Source: Vibrio gazogenes
GTDB taxonomy: Bacteria > Pseudomonadota > Gammaproteobacteria > Enterobacterales > Vibrionaceae
Direction of reading: 5' to 3'
Assembly (NCBI RefSeq): GCF_002196515.1
Contig: NZ_CP018835.1
Coordinates: 1,736,001 to 1,800,000 of the forward strand
Length of the DNA stretch: 64,000 nt
The stretch's first letter is position 1, and each line of letters starts with the position of its first letter. Made by a program: the position numbers and the translations under genes. Of this stretch, positions 26,979 to 35,818 are shown piece by piece. The notes beneath the pieces were generated by a model that saw nothing but the letters and a program-made list of their open reading frames with translations, did no database searches and had not been told where the DNA came from.

Positions 26979-28112
26979 ATGAAGATCAATAAGCGACTGA
27001 TTTACAAAACACTCTTTACCCTAATTGGCATTATCATCTTAGCCGTAGGTGGCTTTATGGCCTACCTGATGATTCCTTCCGGCTTTCAATCCCGCCAAGC
27101 GGAAGGCCCCAAGGTATTGACGGAACTGCTGAAAATGGCTGAAGAAAGTCAGCCATTTAACCCTGACCCGTATATCTCCAGCACCTATCGCCCCGGAGAT
27201 CCGCTGTATGAGCCCGTACTGGCAATTCAACGTGATCGCTGGGATATAGCAAAAAAACTCCTGCAACCCTTAGTTGAACAAGGCAATGCTGATGCAATGT
27301 ATTGGCTGGCTCATATCTCTGGGGGCAGTATCTACGCAGGTGAAGAAATTGCTCGTCTATTCCGGAAATCCGCTGAATTGGGCAACCCTTATGCAGCTCT
27401 TCGTTTGGATGTCAGCAGTGAAGATTGCAGCCTTTATCTTCGCGGCTACTGCGACCCGAAATGGGGAAAACTTGGGAGAAAATTGCTTCAAGAGCAGGCA
27501 GCTCAAGGCGATAAAAAAGCGGAATATTACCTGCTTCAGTATGATGAAAACAGCTCAGAAGAGGTGCATAAAGAGCTGGAACGACTAGTTACTGAAAATG
27601 CCAAGAATCATTATTATCAGCCATTAATGAGATTAATCTATGACTATACCAGCAGATCATACCTACCATTTTTAGAAAAAAATGAACCATTATCTTTGGA
27701 GAACAAAAAATTAATAATAAAATTATCAAAGTTAGCTGCAAACAATAACTTCCTCCCATTGGTGAATAACACTATATATAGCAATGTGGATTTAATCTCT
27801 CATTCTTATATGTCAAAACTAGTTAAGCACACTATATATAACTATAGTAATTTATATGTATGTAGAAATTACTATTCTGATATAGATAACAGTGACAGAG
27901 ATAATATAATTATGGGAGCAGCATGTTCAATTGTTGATGATACATTGCAAAATGAAACGGATAACATGACAATATATAACTATTCTATAAATAACAATAA
28001 CATCAAACCATTGACGAAAGATGAATTAACAAAGGCTCAATCGATAGCAGAAGAAATTATTAAAAACATGACTCCTGCCATTTATATCGACGAAATGAAC
28101 ACAAGACCATAA
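26979..28112 (+). CDS. Sel1-repeat membrane-anchored immunity protein, copy 1
   Basis: A 377-residue protein with an N-terminal membrane helix (about residues 9-31), then a Sel1/TPR-like region at about 80-185 (LLQPLVEQGNADAMYWLAH, LFRKSAELGNPYAALRL, LLQEQAAQGDKKAEYYLLQY). The C-terminal ~165 residues are AT-rich and unlike the other copies, except for the closing MTPAIYIDEMNTRP. Sel1-repeat proteins act as periplasmic immunity to some T6SS phospholipases (Tli5b-type). That role is inferred here from context. Confidence 0.7.
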   Translation: MKINKRLIYKTLFTLIGIIILAVGGFMAYLMIPSGFQSRQAEGPKVLTELLKMAEESQPFNPDPYISSTYRPGDPLYEPVLAIQRDRWDIAKKLLQPLVEQGNADAMYWLAHISGGSIYAGEEIARLFRKSAELGNPYAALRLDVSSEDCSLYLRGYCDPKWGKLGRKLLQEQAAQGDKKAEYYLLQYDENSSEEVHKELERLVTENAKNHYYQPLMRLIYDYTSRSYLPFLEKNEPLSLENKKLIIKLSKLAANNNFLPLVNNTIYSNVDLISHSYMSKLVKHTIYNYSNLYVCRNYYSDIDNSDRDNIIMGAACSIVDDTLQNETDNMTIYNYSINNNNIKPLTKDELTKAQSIAEEIIKNMTPAIYIDEMNTRP

Positions 28113-28121
28113 AAACTACAA

Positions 28122-28151
28122 AAAGAGGGATCAGCAATCTGATCCCTCTTT
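28122..28151 (+). terminator. Bidirectional terminator after Sel1 copy 1
   Basis: Arms AAAGAGGGATCAG and CTGATCCCTCTTT around CAAT. A-rich on one side and T-rich on the other, it serves both the Sel1 gene and the convergent small ORF. Confidence 0.75.
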
Positions 28152-28158
28152 ATATTCC

Positions 28159-28341
28159 TTAAATCCCTTCGACCTCTTCTTTAATCAAATTTAGCTCATC
28201 AAACGTAATCAGATTATTGAGAAATAACAGAATCTCACGCAGTTCATTTTGATCAACGGAAGGTGCGGTACTGGCAGCAAGAAAATCAATCAGATAACCG
28301 CGAGCGGTCAGATGTAAGTCGATATTTAGAGGTTTAGACAT
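28159..28341 (-). CDS. Small ORF family, copy D (60 aa)
   Basis: The most diverged copy at its start (MSKPLNIDLHLTARGYL), with IDFLAAST, LREILLF and IKEEVEGI. It has many synonymous and conservative changes relative to copy A, which argues that the protein is under selection. Weak AAGAG ribosome site, 8 nt from ATG. Confidence 0.65.
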   Translation of the reverse strand: MSKPLNIDLHLTARGYLIDFLAASTAPSVDQNELREILLFLNNLITFDELNLIKEEVEGI

Positions 28342-28613
28342 AAATAAACTCTTGATGTGAAATGGTTAAAAATTATCACCACTCAGAGGTTCCTAATCAA
28401 TGGGCGGTGAACTGGACAAGGTTAGGAACTACCGCCACATCAAAACGGCCAGCATAGCTGCCTATGCCCAGCTCACCATAATAAGAGTGAGGTAAGGCTA
28501 CACACAAACATCAGTCGTAACAAGACTGAACGAGTGTGTTTGATGCATGGTTGCGGGGTTCCTAATCCCGACACCGGTTTTATCGGTGCGAATTCAGGGT
28601 AAGCAGTGTCGGG
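28342..28613 (-). ncRNA. Structured leader, copy D
   Basis: Outer: CTTGATGTG (28351-28359) and GGTTCCTAATC (28388-28398). Inner: GGTTAGGAAC (28420-28429) and CACATCAAA (28436-28444). Far outer: TTTGATG (28539-28545) and GGTTCCTAATCC (28557-28568). The one imperfect a pair is G-U in the minus-strand RNA. The closing stem CCCGACAC/GTGTCGGG is a perfect 8 bp. Confidence 0.7.
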
Positions 28614-28733
28614 TTTGTTGGCGAGGCGCGCTAAAATAAAGCGCGTGTGACAAAGCAAAATCCCATACTTTGCTCACACTCAGTTCATCATTATTTTGCG
28701 AGTAATTTCACAGTGTTGTCGAGGAACAAGCCG

Positions 28734-28767
28734 TTCATCAGGATTCATATCTGGATTAAGGTATAAT
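28734..28767 (+). promoter_or_regulatory. Shared promoter cassette, Sel1 copy 2
   Basis: TTCATC at 28734, TTCAT at +10, TATAAT at 28762-28767. Confidence 0.6.
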
Positions 28768-28835
28768 CTCCATTAACTCAAATGAGTTTATTAGAATCAT
28801 TAAAATGAAGCTCAAATCAACGTCGGCTCTGTACA

Positions 28836-29172
28836 ATGACGCACCATCAGTTTGAGTGGTTTCAGAAACACTTGCCTATGTATAGTCAAGCGATGAACTC
28901 AGGGAAAAAGTTCAGGACGAACTTTTTAGCTTTTCATGAGCAGGATGCGAATAAAAGCGCCCCTGATAATATGCTCTGAAGCTGATACAGGCCTTTTGGG
29001 ATACTTTTGGGGCCAAGCCAAAAGTATCTGATGCGCAGACGCGGCAGTGACTGAGATCGAAAATATTCAGCGCATCATACAATGCTCCAAAACAGAGACG
29101 AGAAAAGACAAAGGTTATTTGTGGAACAAAACCACCTACAACCCGTGGAAAGAACAAAGCTGGACACTTTAA
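28836..29172 (+). pseudogene. 3' effector remnant ahead of Sel1 gene 2
   Basis: Near-copy of the remnant at 26637, ending at TAA 3 nt before the Sel1 start. It has small indels in the middle (LQADTGLLGYFWGQ region) and GYLWNKTTYNPW near the end. No continuous frame. Confidence 0.5.
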
Positions 29173-29175
29173 AGC

Positions 29176-30336
29176 ATGAAGATCAATAAGCGACTGATTT
29201 ACAAAACACTCTTTACCCTAATTGGCATTATCATCTTAGCCGTAGGTGGCTTTATGGCCTACCTGATGATTCCTTCCGGCTTTCAATCCCGCCAAGCGGA
29301 AGGCCCCAAGGTATTGACGGAACTGCTGAAAATGGCTGAAGAAAGTCAGCCATTTAACCCTGACCCGTATATCTCCAGCACCTATCGCCCCGGAGATCCG
29401 CTGTATGAGCCCGTACTGGCAATTCAACGTGATCGCTGGGATATAGCAAAAAAACTCCTGCAACCCTTAGTTGAACAAGGCAATGCTGATGCAATGTATT
29501 GGCTGGCTCATATCTCTGGGGGCAGTATCTACGCAGGTGAAGAAATTGCTCGTCTATTCCGGAAATCCGCTGAATTGGGCAACCCTTATGCAGCTCTTCG
29601 TTTGGATGTCAGCAGTGAAGATTGCAGCCTTTATCTTCGCGGCTACTGCGACCCGAAATGGGGAAAACTTGGGAGAAAATTGCTTCAAGAGCAGGCAGCT
29701 CAAGGCGATAAAAAAGCGGAATATTACCTGCTTCAGTATGATGAAAACAGCTCAGAAGAAGTGCATAAAAAACTGGAGCAATTAGTCACTGAAAATGCCA
29801 AGAATCATTATTATCAACCATTAATGAATATGATTATTGATTATTCAATTCAATCTTATTTGACCTATTTCCAAAAAGAAAAAAATATATCTTCCGAAGA
29901 TAAAGAGAATCTTAATAATTTATCTATATTGATGGTAAAAAATAATTTCTCACCTGCTATTGGAGGTATTTTTTATACAAAAAACATAAAAAAACCTAAC
30001 ATGTACATGCACCATTACTTCAAAATTGGCGGAAATTGGTCTACATGTGAAAATTATTACAAGAAAATGATATACAAATCCAGAAGTAATGTAATAGATG
30101 CTGTAACATGTATTATTATTGGTAACATATTTAAATCTACTAATGATTGGAATTCTTATGATATAAGAGAAGCGGAAAATGATTGGGGCATTCAGTTTAT
30201 TAATGAGGATCTAGAAAAAAATGGTAAAGATTCATTAAGTGAAAAAGAAATGGATTTAATTAGAAAAAGAGTAATAAAAATAGTTAAAGAAATGACACCA
30301 ATGATTTATATCGACGAAATGAATCCAAGGCCATAA
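29176..30336 (+). CDS. Sel1-repeat membrane-anchored immunity protein, copy 2
   Basis: A 386-residue protein identical to copy 1 through about residue 195, then abruptly different from about residue 215 (NMIIDYSIQSYLTYFQKEKN onward) until MTPMIYIDEMNPRP. The variable half is strongly A+T rich, unlike the conserved half. The N-terminal anchor and Sel1 repeats are unchanged, so specificity probably resides in the C-terminal half. Confidence 0.7.
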   Translation: MKINKRLIYKTLFTLIGIIILAVGGFMAYLMIPSGFQSRQAEGPKVLTELLKMAEESQPFNPDPYISSTYRPGDPLYEPVLAIQRDRWDIAKKLLQPLVEQGNADAMYWLAHISGGSIYAGEEIARLFRKSAELGNPYAALRLDVSSEDCSLYLRGYCDPKWGKLGRKLLQEQAAQGDKKAEYYLLQYDENSSEEVHKKLEQLVTENAKNHYYQPLMNMIIDYSIQSYLTYFQKEKNISSEDKENLNNLSILMVKNNFSPAIGGIFYTKNIKKPNMYMHHYFKIGGNWSTCENYYKKMIYKSRSNVIDAVTCIIIGNIFKSTNDWNSYDIREAENDWGIQFINEDLEKNGKDSLSEKEMDLIRKRVIKIVKEMTPMIYIDEMNPRP

Positions 30337-30347
30337 AAACCACAATA

Positions 30348-30373
30348 AGAGGGATCAGCAATCTGATCCCTCT
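30348..30373 (+). terminator. Terminator after Sel1 copy 2
   Basis: Arms AGAGGGATCAG/CTGATCCCTCT around CAAT, followed by CTATATT. Confidence 0.65.
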
Positions 30374-30382
30374 CTATATTCC

Positions 30383-30568
30383 TTAAATCCCTTCCGCGTC
30401 TTCCTTCATTAAATTCATCTCATCAAACGTAATCAGATTATTGAGAAATAACAGTACTTCACGCAGTTCATTTTGGTTAACGAAAGGTGCGGTATTCATG
30501 GCGAGAAAATCAATCAGATAACCGCGAGCAGTCAGGTGTAGATCATAATTAGGTTGTGAGTTCAGCAT
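30383..30568 (-). CDS. Small ORF family, copy E (61 aa)
   Basis: MLNSQPNYDLHLTARGYL start with AGGAGG 5 nt upstream. It has VNQNELREVLLF and ends KEDAEGI, three residues shorter than copy A. Function unknown. Confidence 0.65.
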   Translation of the reverse strand: MLNSQPNYDLHLTARGYLIDFLAMNTAPFVNQNELREVLLFLNNLITFDEMNLMKEDAEGI

Positions 30569-30836
30569 TGTAGCCTCCTGTAGATTTTCAAAAAATCACC
30601 ACCAGAGGTTCCAATCTCAGAGGTGGTGAACTGAGCAAGGTTTGGAACTACCGCACCACAGGTTGCAGCCTGACAAAGTCAGCCCTATACCCAGCTCACC
30701 ATAATAGGAGTGAGTAAAGGCTACACACAAAGGCTCATCTGTACAAGACAAGGCAATTTGTGCATCTGTGGTTTAGACGGTGTTCCAATCCCGACACCGG
30801 TTTTATCGGTGCGAATTCAGGGTAAGCAGTGTCGGG
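30569..30836 (-). ncRNA. Structured leader, copy E
   Basis: Outer: CCTGTAG (30577-30583) and GGTTCCAATC (30607-30616). Inner: GGTTTGGAAC (30639-30648) and ACCACAG (30655-30661). Far outer: CTGTGGT (30766-30772) and GTTCCAATCC (30782-30791). Compared with copies A and F, which have nearly the same flanks, only the b word differs, and it differs at all three places. Confidence 0.7.
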
Positions 30837-30956
30837 TTTGTTGGCGAGGTACAAGAAAATAAAGCGCGAGTGATAGAGCAAAATCCCATACTTTGCTCAC
30901 ACTCGGTTCGTCATAATTTTGCGAGTAATTTCACAGTGTTGTCGAGGAATAAGCCA

Positions 30957-30990
30957 TTCATCAGGATTCATATCTGGATTAAGGTATAAT
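30957..30990 (+). promoter_or_regulatory. Shared promoter cassette, Sel1 copy 3
   Basis: TTCATC at 30957, TTCAT at +10, TATAAT at 30985-30990. Confidence 0.6.
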
Positions 30991-31058
30991 CTCCATTCAC
31001 TCAAATGAGTTTATTAAAATCATTAAAATGAAGCTTAAATCAACATCGGCTCTGTAAA

Positions 31059-31408
31059 ATGACGCACCATCAGTTTGGGTGGTTTCAGAAACATGTACGT
31101 CATGTTTGCCTATGTATATTGAAGCGATGAACTCAGGGAAAAAGTTCAGGACGAACTTTTTAGCTTTTCATGAGCAGGATGCGAATAAAAGCGCCCCTGA
31201 TAACCGGCACTAAAGCTGAACAATCGGCCTTTTGGGATACTTTTGGGGCCAAGCCAAAAGTATCTGATGCGCAGACGCAGAAGTGACTGAGATCGAAAAT
31301 ATTCAGCGCATCATACAATGCTCCAAAACAGAGACGAGAAAAGACAAAGGTTACTTGTGGAACAAAACCACCTATAAACCATGGAAAGAACAAAGCTGGA
31401 CACTCTAA
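31059..31408 (+). pseudogene. 3' effector remnant ahead of Sel1 gene 3
   Basis: Same remnant with an extra short insertion near its 5' part (ACATGTACGTCATGTTTG region), which breaks the frame earlier. It ends TAA 3 nt before the Sel1 gene; the last residues read TYKPWKEQSWTL. Confidence 0.5.
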
Positions 31409-31411
31409 ATC

Positions 31412-32548
31412 ATGAAGATCAATAAGCGACTGATTTACAAGACACTCTTTACCTTAATTGGTATTGTTATCTTAGCCATAGGTGGCTTTATGGCCTACCT
31501 AATGATTCCATCTGGCTTTCAGTCCCGCCAAGCGGAAGGCCCCAAGGTGTTGACGGAACTGTTGAAAATGGCTGAAAAAAGCCAGCCATTTAACCCGGAT
31601 CCGTATATCTCCAGCACCTATCGCCCCGGAGATCCACTGTATGAGCCCTTGCTGTATATTCAAAGACATCGGCAGGGAAAAGCCGAAGATCTGTTGAAAC
31701 CATTAGTCGAGCAAGGTAACCCAGATGCCATGTATTGGCTGGCTCATATCACCTATGACGATAGTTACTACTCCAGTGGCCCGGCAGCGAAATTATTCCA
31801 GAAATCAGCGGCGCTGGGTAACCCGTATGCTGCATTACGGTTAGATATCAATGACCATGAGTGTCAGATGTTTATGGGCGGTTACTGTGATAAAAAATGG
31901 GGTGAACTCGGGCGTAAGCTACTGCAAGAGCGCGCTGAGCAAGGTGATAAAAAAGCAGCATATTATCTGCTTCAGTATGATGAAAATAGCTCAGAAGAGG
32001 TACATAAGAAGTTAGAGAAACTCGTTACAGAGAATGCTAAGAATCATTATTACCAGCCATTGATGAGACTTATGAAGAGTTATAAAGATAGAATGTATTT
32101 AACTTTTTTCAATAGAAGGGAGACTATTTCTTCTGAAGAAAACAAGTATATATATGAGCTAGCATTCCTTCCAGTCAATAACAACTTCCCACCAGCAATG
32201 ACAAACATTGTTTTTTTCAATAGAAACTTCTATAAAAAACCATATTTATTAAAAGTAATCAAGCAAAGTATAATGATAAATACAGAACCATTCCTATGTA
32301 TAAGATACTATACAGAAGTTGACAATATTGACAGAAATCACATTATAGATAGTGCAGCATGTGCTATTGCTTCAGATCAATTAGAGAACAGAGATGATAA
32401 CTTAAGAAGGTTTAATTATATTCTTAAAGAAAACAACTTAAATCCTTTGACTGAATTAGAATTTAATAATTCTCATAATAAAGCACAAGAAATAATAAAT
32501 AATATGACTCCTGTTATCTATATCGATGAAATGAATCCAAAACCATAA
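31412..32548 (+). CDS. Sel1-repeat membrane-anchored immunity protein, copy 3
   Basis: A 378-residue protein. The Sel1 region is a variant: YIQRHRQGKAEDLLKPLVEQGNPDAMYWLAHITYDDSYYSSGPAAKLFQKSA in place of the copy-1 version (same fold expected). The C-terminal half is unique (MKSYKDRMYLTFFNRRE onward) and closes with MTPVIYIDEMNPKP. The DDSYYSSGPAAKLFQ block is shared with copies 4 and 5, showing exchange in the N-terminal half as well. Confidence 0.7.
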   Translation: MKINKRLIYKTLFTLIGIVILAIGGFMAYLMIPSGFQSRQAEGPKVLTELLKMAEKSQPFNPDPYISSTYRPGDPLYEPLLYIQRHRQGKAEDLLKPLVEQGNPDAMYWLAHITYDDSYYSSGPAAKLFQKSAALGNPYAALRLDINDHECQMFMGGYCDKKWGELGRKLLQERAEQGDKKAAYYLLQYDENSSEEVHKKLEKLVTENAKNHYYQPLMRLMKSYKDRMYLTFFNRRETISSEENKYIYELAFLPVNNNFPPAMTNIVFFNRNFYKKPYLLKVIKQSIMINTEPFLCIRYYTEVDNIDRNHIIDSAACAIASDQLENRDDNLRRFNYILKENNLNPLTELEFNNSHNKAQEIINNMTPVIYIDEMNPKP

Positions 32549-32565
32549 ATGACGATTTTTACACA

Positions 32566-32591
32566 GGGAGCAGTGATCTGCTCCCTTTTTT
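32566..32591 (+). terminator. Strong terminator after Sel1 copy 3
   Basis: GGGAGCAG/CTGCTCCC stem with TGAT loop followed by six T. It belongs to the A/B-type 3' region rather than to the other Sel1 copies, another sign of shuffling. Confidence 0.75.
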
Positions 32592-32592
32592 A

Positions 32593-32787
32593 TCATCTCA
32601 ATACAACCCCTTCTGCGTCTTCCTTCATTAAATTCATTTCATCAAAGGTAATCAGATTATTGAGAAACAACAGCACTTCACGCAATTCGTGTTGGTCAAC
32701 GGAAGGTGCCGTATTGGTGACGAGAAAATCAATCAGATAACCGCGAGCGGTCAGATGTAGATCATAATTAGGTTGTGAGTTCAGCAT
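32593..32787 (-). CDS. Small ORF family, copy F (64 aa)
   Basis: MLNSQPNYDLHLTARGYL start with AGGAGG, body like copy A (VTNTAPSVDQHELREVL), but the C-terminus is KEDAEGVVLR. Function unknown. Confidence 0.65.
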   Translation of the reverse strand: MLNSQPNYDLHLTARGYLIDFLVTNTAPSVDQHELREVLLFLNNLITFDEMNLMKEDAEGVVLR

Positions 32788-33050
32788 TGTAGCCTCCTGT
32801 AGTTTGTCGAAAATCACCACCGGAGGTCCGAATCTCAGAGGTGGTGAACTGGGAGGGTTCGAACTACCGCACCACAGGTTGCAGCCTGACTGAGTCAGCC
32901 CAACCCAGCTCACCATTATAGGAGTGAGTAGAGGCTACACACAAAGGCTCATCTGTACAAGATAAGGCAGTCTGTGCATCTGTGGTTTAGACGGTGTTCG
33001 AATCCCGACACCGTTTTTATCGGTGCGAATTCAGGGTAAGCAGTGTCGGG
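32788..33050 (-). ncRNA. Structured leader, copy F
   Basis: Almost identical to copy A. b words: TCCGAA near the ORF, TTCGAA inner, TTCGAA far. a words: CTGTAGT, ACCACAG, CTGTGGT. The near-ORF mismatches in both words are G-U on the minus strand. Unlike copy A the closing stem is a perfect CCCGACAC/GTGTCGGG. Confidence 0.7.
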
Positions 33051-33170
33051 TTTGTTGGCGAGGTACAAGAAAATAAAGCGCGTGTGATAGAGCAAAATCC
33101 CATACTTTGCTCACACTCAGTTCGTCATAATTTTGCGAGTAATTTCACAGTATTGTCGAGGAATAAGCCG

Positions 33171-33204
33171 TTCATCAGGATTCATATCTGGATTAAGGTA
33201 TAAT
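33171..33204 (+). promoter_or_regulatory. Shared promoter cassette, Sel1 copy 4
   Basis: TTCATC at 33171, TTCAT at +10, TATAAT at 33199-33204. Confidence 0.6.
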
Positions 33205-33272
33205 CTCCATTCACTCAAATGAGTTTATTAGAATCATTAAAATGAAGCTTAAATCAACGTCGGCTCTGTACA

Positions 33273-33622
33273 ATGACGCACCATCAGTTTGAGTGGTTTC
33301 AGAAACATGTACGTCATGTTTGCCTATGTATATTGAAGCGATGAACTCAGGGAAAAAGTTCAGGACGAACTTTTTAGCTTTTCATGAGCAGGATGCGAAT
33401 AAAAGCGCCCCTGATAGCCAGCACTAAAGCTGAACAACCGGCCTTTTTGGATACTTTTGGGGCCAAGCCAAAAGTATCTGATGCGCAGACGCGGCAGTGA
33501 CTGAGATCGAAAATATTCAGCGCATCATACAACGCCCTAAAACAGAGATGAGAAAAGACAAAGGTTACTTCTGGAACAAAACCACCTACAACCCGTGGAA
33601 AGAACAAAGCTGGACACTTTAA
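33273..33622 (+). pseudogene. 3' effector remnant ahead of Sel1 gene 4
   Basis: Same remnant as the other four, with the copy-3 insertion near the 5' part and an extra T in the FWDTFG region. The final block GYFWNKTTYNPWKEQ is intact and stops 3 nt before the Sel1 ATG. Confidence 0.5.
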
Positions 33623-33625
33623 AGC

Positions 33626-34765
33626 ATGAATATCAATAAGAAACTAATTTACAAAACACTGCTGGCCATCATTGGTGTGATTATTTTAGCGGTCGGTGGC
33701 TTTATGGCCTACCTGATGATTCCTTCTGGCTTTCAGTCCCGTCAAGCGGAAGGTCCCAAGGTGTTGACAGAACTGTTGAAAATGGCTGAAGAAAGTCAGC
33801 CATTTAATCCCGACCCGTATATCTCCAGCACCTATCGCCCCGGAGATCCACTGTATGAGCCCGTACTGGCAATTCAACGTGATCGCTGGGATATAGCCCA
33901 AAAACTCCTGCAACCCTTAGTTGAACAAGGCAATGCTGATGCCATGTATTGGCTGGCTCAAATCACCTATGACGATAGCTACTACTCCAGCGGCCCGGCG
34001 GCCAAGTTATTCCAGAAGTCAGCCGAGCTGGGGAATCCCTATGCAGCACTTCGTTTAGATAGCAAAAACCTTGAATGCCAGATGTTTATGAGCGGTTACT
34101 GTGATCAAAAATGGGGTGAACTCGGGCGGAAACTCCTGCAAGAGCGCGCAGCTCAAGGTGATAAAAAAGCGGAATATTACCTGCTTCAGTATGATGAAAA
34201 CAGCTCAGAAGAGGTTCATAAAGAGCTGGAACGATTAGTCACTGAAAATGCCAAGAATCATTATTATCAGCCATTAATGAGATTAATCTATGACTATTAT
34301 GACGGTCGATATTTATCCTTCTTCAATAGAGGAACCCCCCCAAATGAGGAACAAAAAAAAATATTAGTGACAATTTCAAAAATACCAGCTAATAATAATT
34401 TCACACCGGCAATTAATAAAGTTTTATATACTGATAGAGATCTTTTAGATAAAGCATATATCTCAAGAGTTATAGATAAATGCCTAACATTAAATTCTCA
34501 GCAATATTCATGTATGGAGTATTTATCAAATTCTAATGATCGTAACAAAATTATAGAAGGTGCTGCATACGCATACGCAACCGACATTACAAAGAATAAG
34601 ACTGAAAAAGAAAATGAGCTAGGTTTATTCGAATTTATGCTAGATAAACACAATATTAAATCATTGACTGATGAAGAAGTTGAAAAAGCACATAAAATAG
34701 CCAAATTGATACTAAAAAATATGACTCCTGTTATCTATATCGACGAAATGAACACAAGACCATAA
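33626..34765 (+). CDS. Sel1-repeat membrane-anchored immunity protein, copy 4
   Basis: A 379-residue protein. The membrane anchor is diverged (KLIYKTLLAIIGVIILAVGG). The Sel1 region combines the RDRWDIAQKLLQPLVEQGN block of copies 1-2 with the DDSYYSSGPAAKLFQ block of copies 3 and 5. The C-terminal half is unique (FFNRGTPPNEEQKK onward) and ends MTPVIYIDEMNTRP. Confidence 0.7.
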   Translation: MNINKKLIYKTLLAIIGVIILAVGGFMAYLMIPSGFQSRQAEGPKVLTELLKMAEESQPFNPDPYISSTYRPGDPLYEPVLAIQRDRWDIAQKLLQPLVEQGNADAMYWLAQITYDDSYYSSGPAAKLFQKSAELGNPYAALRLDSKNLECQMFMSGYCDQKWGELGRKLLQERAAQGDKKAEYYLLQYDENSSEEVHKELERLVTENAKNHYYQPLMRLIYDYYDGRYLSFFNRGTPPNEEQKKILVTISKIPANNNFTPAINKVLYTDRDLLDKAYISRVIDKCLTLNSQQYSCMEYLSNSNDRNKIIEGAAYAYATDITKNKTEKENELGLFEFMLDKHNIKSLTDEEVEKAHKIAKLILKNMTPVIYIDEMNTRP

Positions 34766-34774
34766 AAACTACAA

Positions 34775-34804
34775 AAAGAGGGATCAGCAATCTGATCCCT
34801 CTTT
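34775..34804 (+). terminator. Terminator after Sel1 copy 4
   Basis: Arms AAAGAGGGATCAG/CTGATCCCTCTTT around CAAT, identical to copy 1. Confidence 0.75.
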
Positions 34805-34811
34805 ATATTCC

Positions 34812-34988
34812 TTAAATCCCTTCGACGTCTTCTTTAATCAAATTTATTTCATCAAACGTAATCAGATTATTGAGAAATAACAGCACTTCACGCAGTTCAT
34901 TTTGATCAACGGAAGGTGCGGTACTGGTGGCAAGGAAATCAATCAGATAACCGCGAGCGGTCAGGTGTAGATCAAGGTGATTAGACAT
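34812..34988 (-). CDS. Small ORF family, copy G (58 aa)
   Basis: The shortest copy: MSNHLDLHLTARGYLIDFL start with the QPNYD segment shortened, then TAPSVDQNELREVLLF and IKEDVEGI. ATG at 34986-34988 with AGGAGAG 5 nt upstream, the first AGG being part of the covarying a word. Function unknown. Confidence 0.65.
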   Translation of the reverse strand: MSNHLDLHLTARGYLIDFLATSTAPSVDQNELREVLLFLNNLITFDEINLIKEDVEGI

Positions 34989-35256
34989 AATACTCTCCTA
35001 GTGAAATTTTTAGAAAATGACCACCAAGAGGTTCGAATCTCGAAGGTGGTGAACTGAACAAGGTTCGAACAACCATTCACTAGGACACGGCCTGACCAAA
35101 GTCAGCCTCATTCAGCTCACCATTATCCAGATGAGCAAAGGCTACATATAAATACAGACCAAGACAAGCGTCGCTTTATATGCCTAGTGATGTCAGTTGG
35201 GGTTCGAATCCCGACACCGTTTTTATCGGTGCGAATTCAGGGTAAGCAGTGTCGGG
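34989..35256 (-). ncRNA. Structured leader, copy G
   Basis: Outer: CCTAGTG (34997-35003) and GGTTCGAATC (35030-35039). Inner: GGTTCGAAC (35062-35070) and CACTAGG (35078-35084). Far outer: CCTAGTG (35183-35189) and GGTTCGAATCC (35201-35211). All pairings are perfect. The far b word runs straight into the closing stem CCCGACAC (35210-35217)/GTGTCGGG (35249-35256). The core hairpins (GGCCTGAC..GTCAGCC, CTCA..TGAG) are conserved in position. Confidence 0.75.
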
Positions 35257-35376
35257 TTTGTTGGCGAGGCGCGCTAAAATAAAGCGCGTGTGACAAAGCA
35301 AAATCCCATACTTTGCTCACACTCAGTTCATCATTATTTTGCGAGTAATTTCACAGTGTTGTCGAGGATCAAGCAG

Positions 35377-35410
35377 TTCATCAGGATTCATATCTGGATT
35401 AAGGTATAAT
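35377..35410 (+). promoter_or_regulatory. Shared promoter cassette, Sel1 copy 5
   Basis: TTCATC at 35377, TTCAT at +10, TATAAT at 35405-35410. Confidence 0.6.
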
Positions 35411-35478
35411 CTCCATTCACTCAAATGAATTTATTAAAATCATTAAAATGAAGCTTAAATCAACATCGGCTCTGTAAA

Positions 35479-35815
35479 ATGACGCACCATCAGTTTGGGT
35501 GGTTTCAGAAACATTGACGTCATGTTTGCCGATGTATATTGAAGCGATGAACTCAGGGAAAAAGTTCAGGACGAACTTTTTAGCTTTTCATGAGCAGGAT
35601 GCGAATAAAAGCGCCCCTGATAATATGCTCTGAAGCTGATACAGGCCTTTTGGGGCCAAGCCAAAAGTATCTGATGCGCAGACGCGGCAGTGACTGAGAT
35701 CGAAAATATTCAGCGCATCATACAATGCTCCAAAACAGAGACGAGAAAAGACAAAGGTTATTTGTGGAACAAAACCACCTACAACCCGTGGAAAGAACAA
35801 AGCTGGACACTTTAA
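35479..35815 (+). pseudogene. 3' effector remnant ahead of Sel1 gene 5
   Basis: As the other copies but with an 11-nt loss between two CTTTTGGG repeats, which removes one arm of the GATACTTTTGG/CCAAAAGTATC hairpin. The terminal block ending SWTL is intact, 3 nt before the Sel1 ATG. Confidence 0.5.
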
Positions 35816-35818
35816 AGC

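Noticed and set aside
30780..30989. Plus-strand ORFs of ~69 aa starting in the structured leader (also at 32994 and 37387)
   Set aside because: They run through the leader stem and the promoter block, depend on the repeat itself, lack a ribosome site and are absent in other copies.
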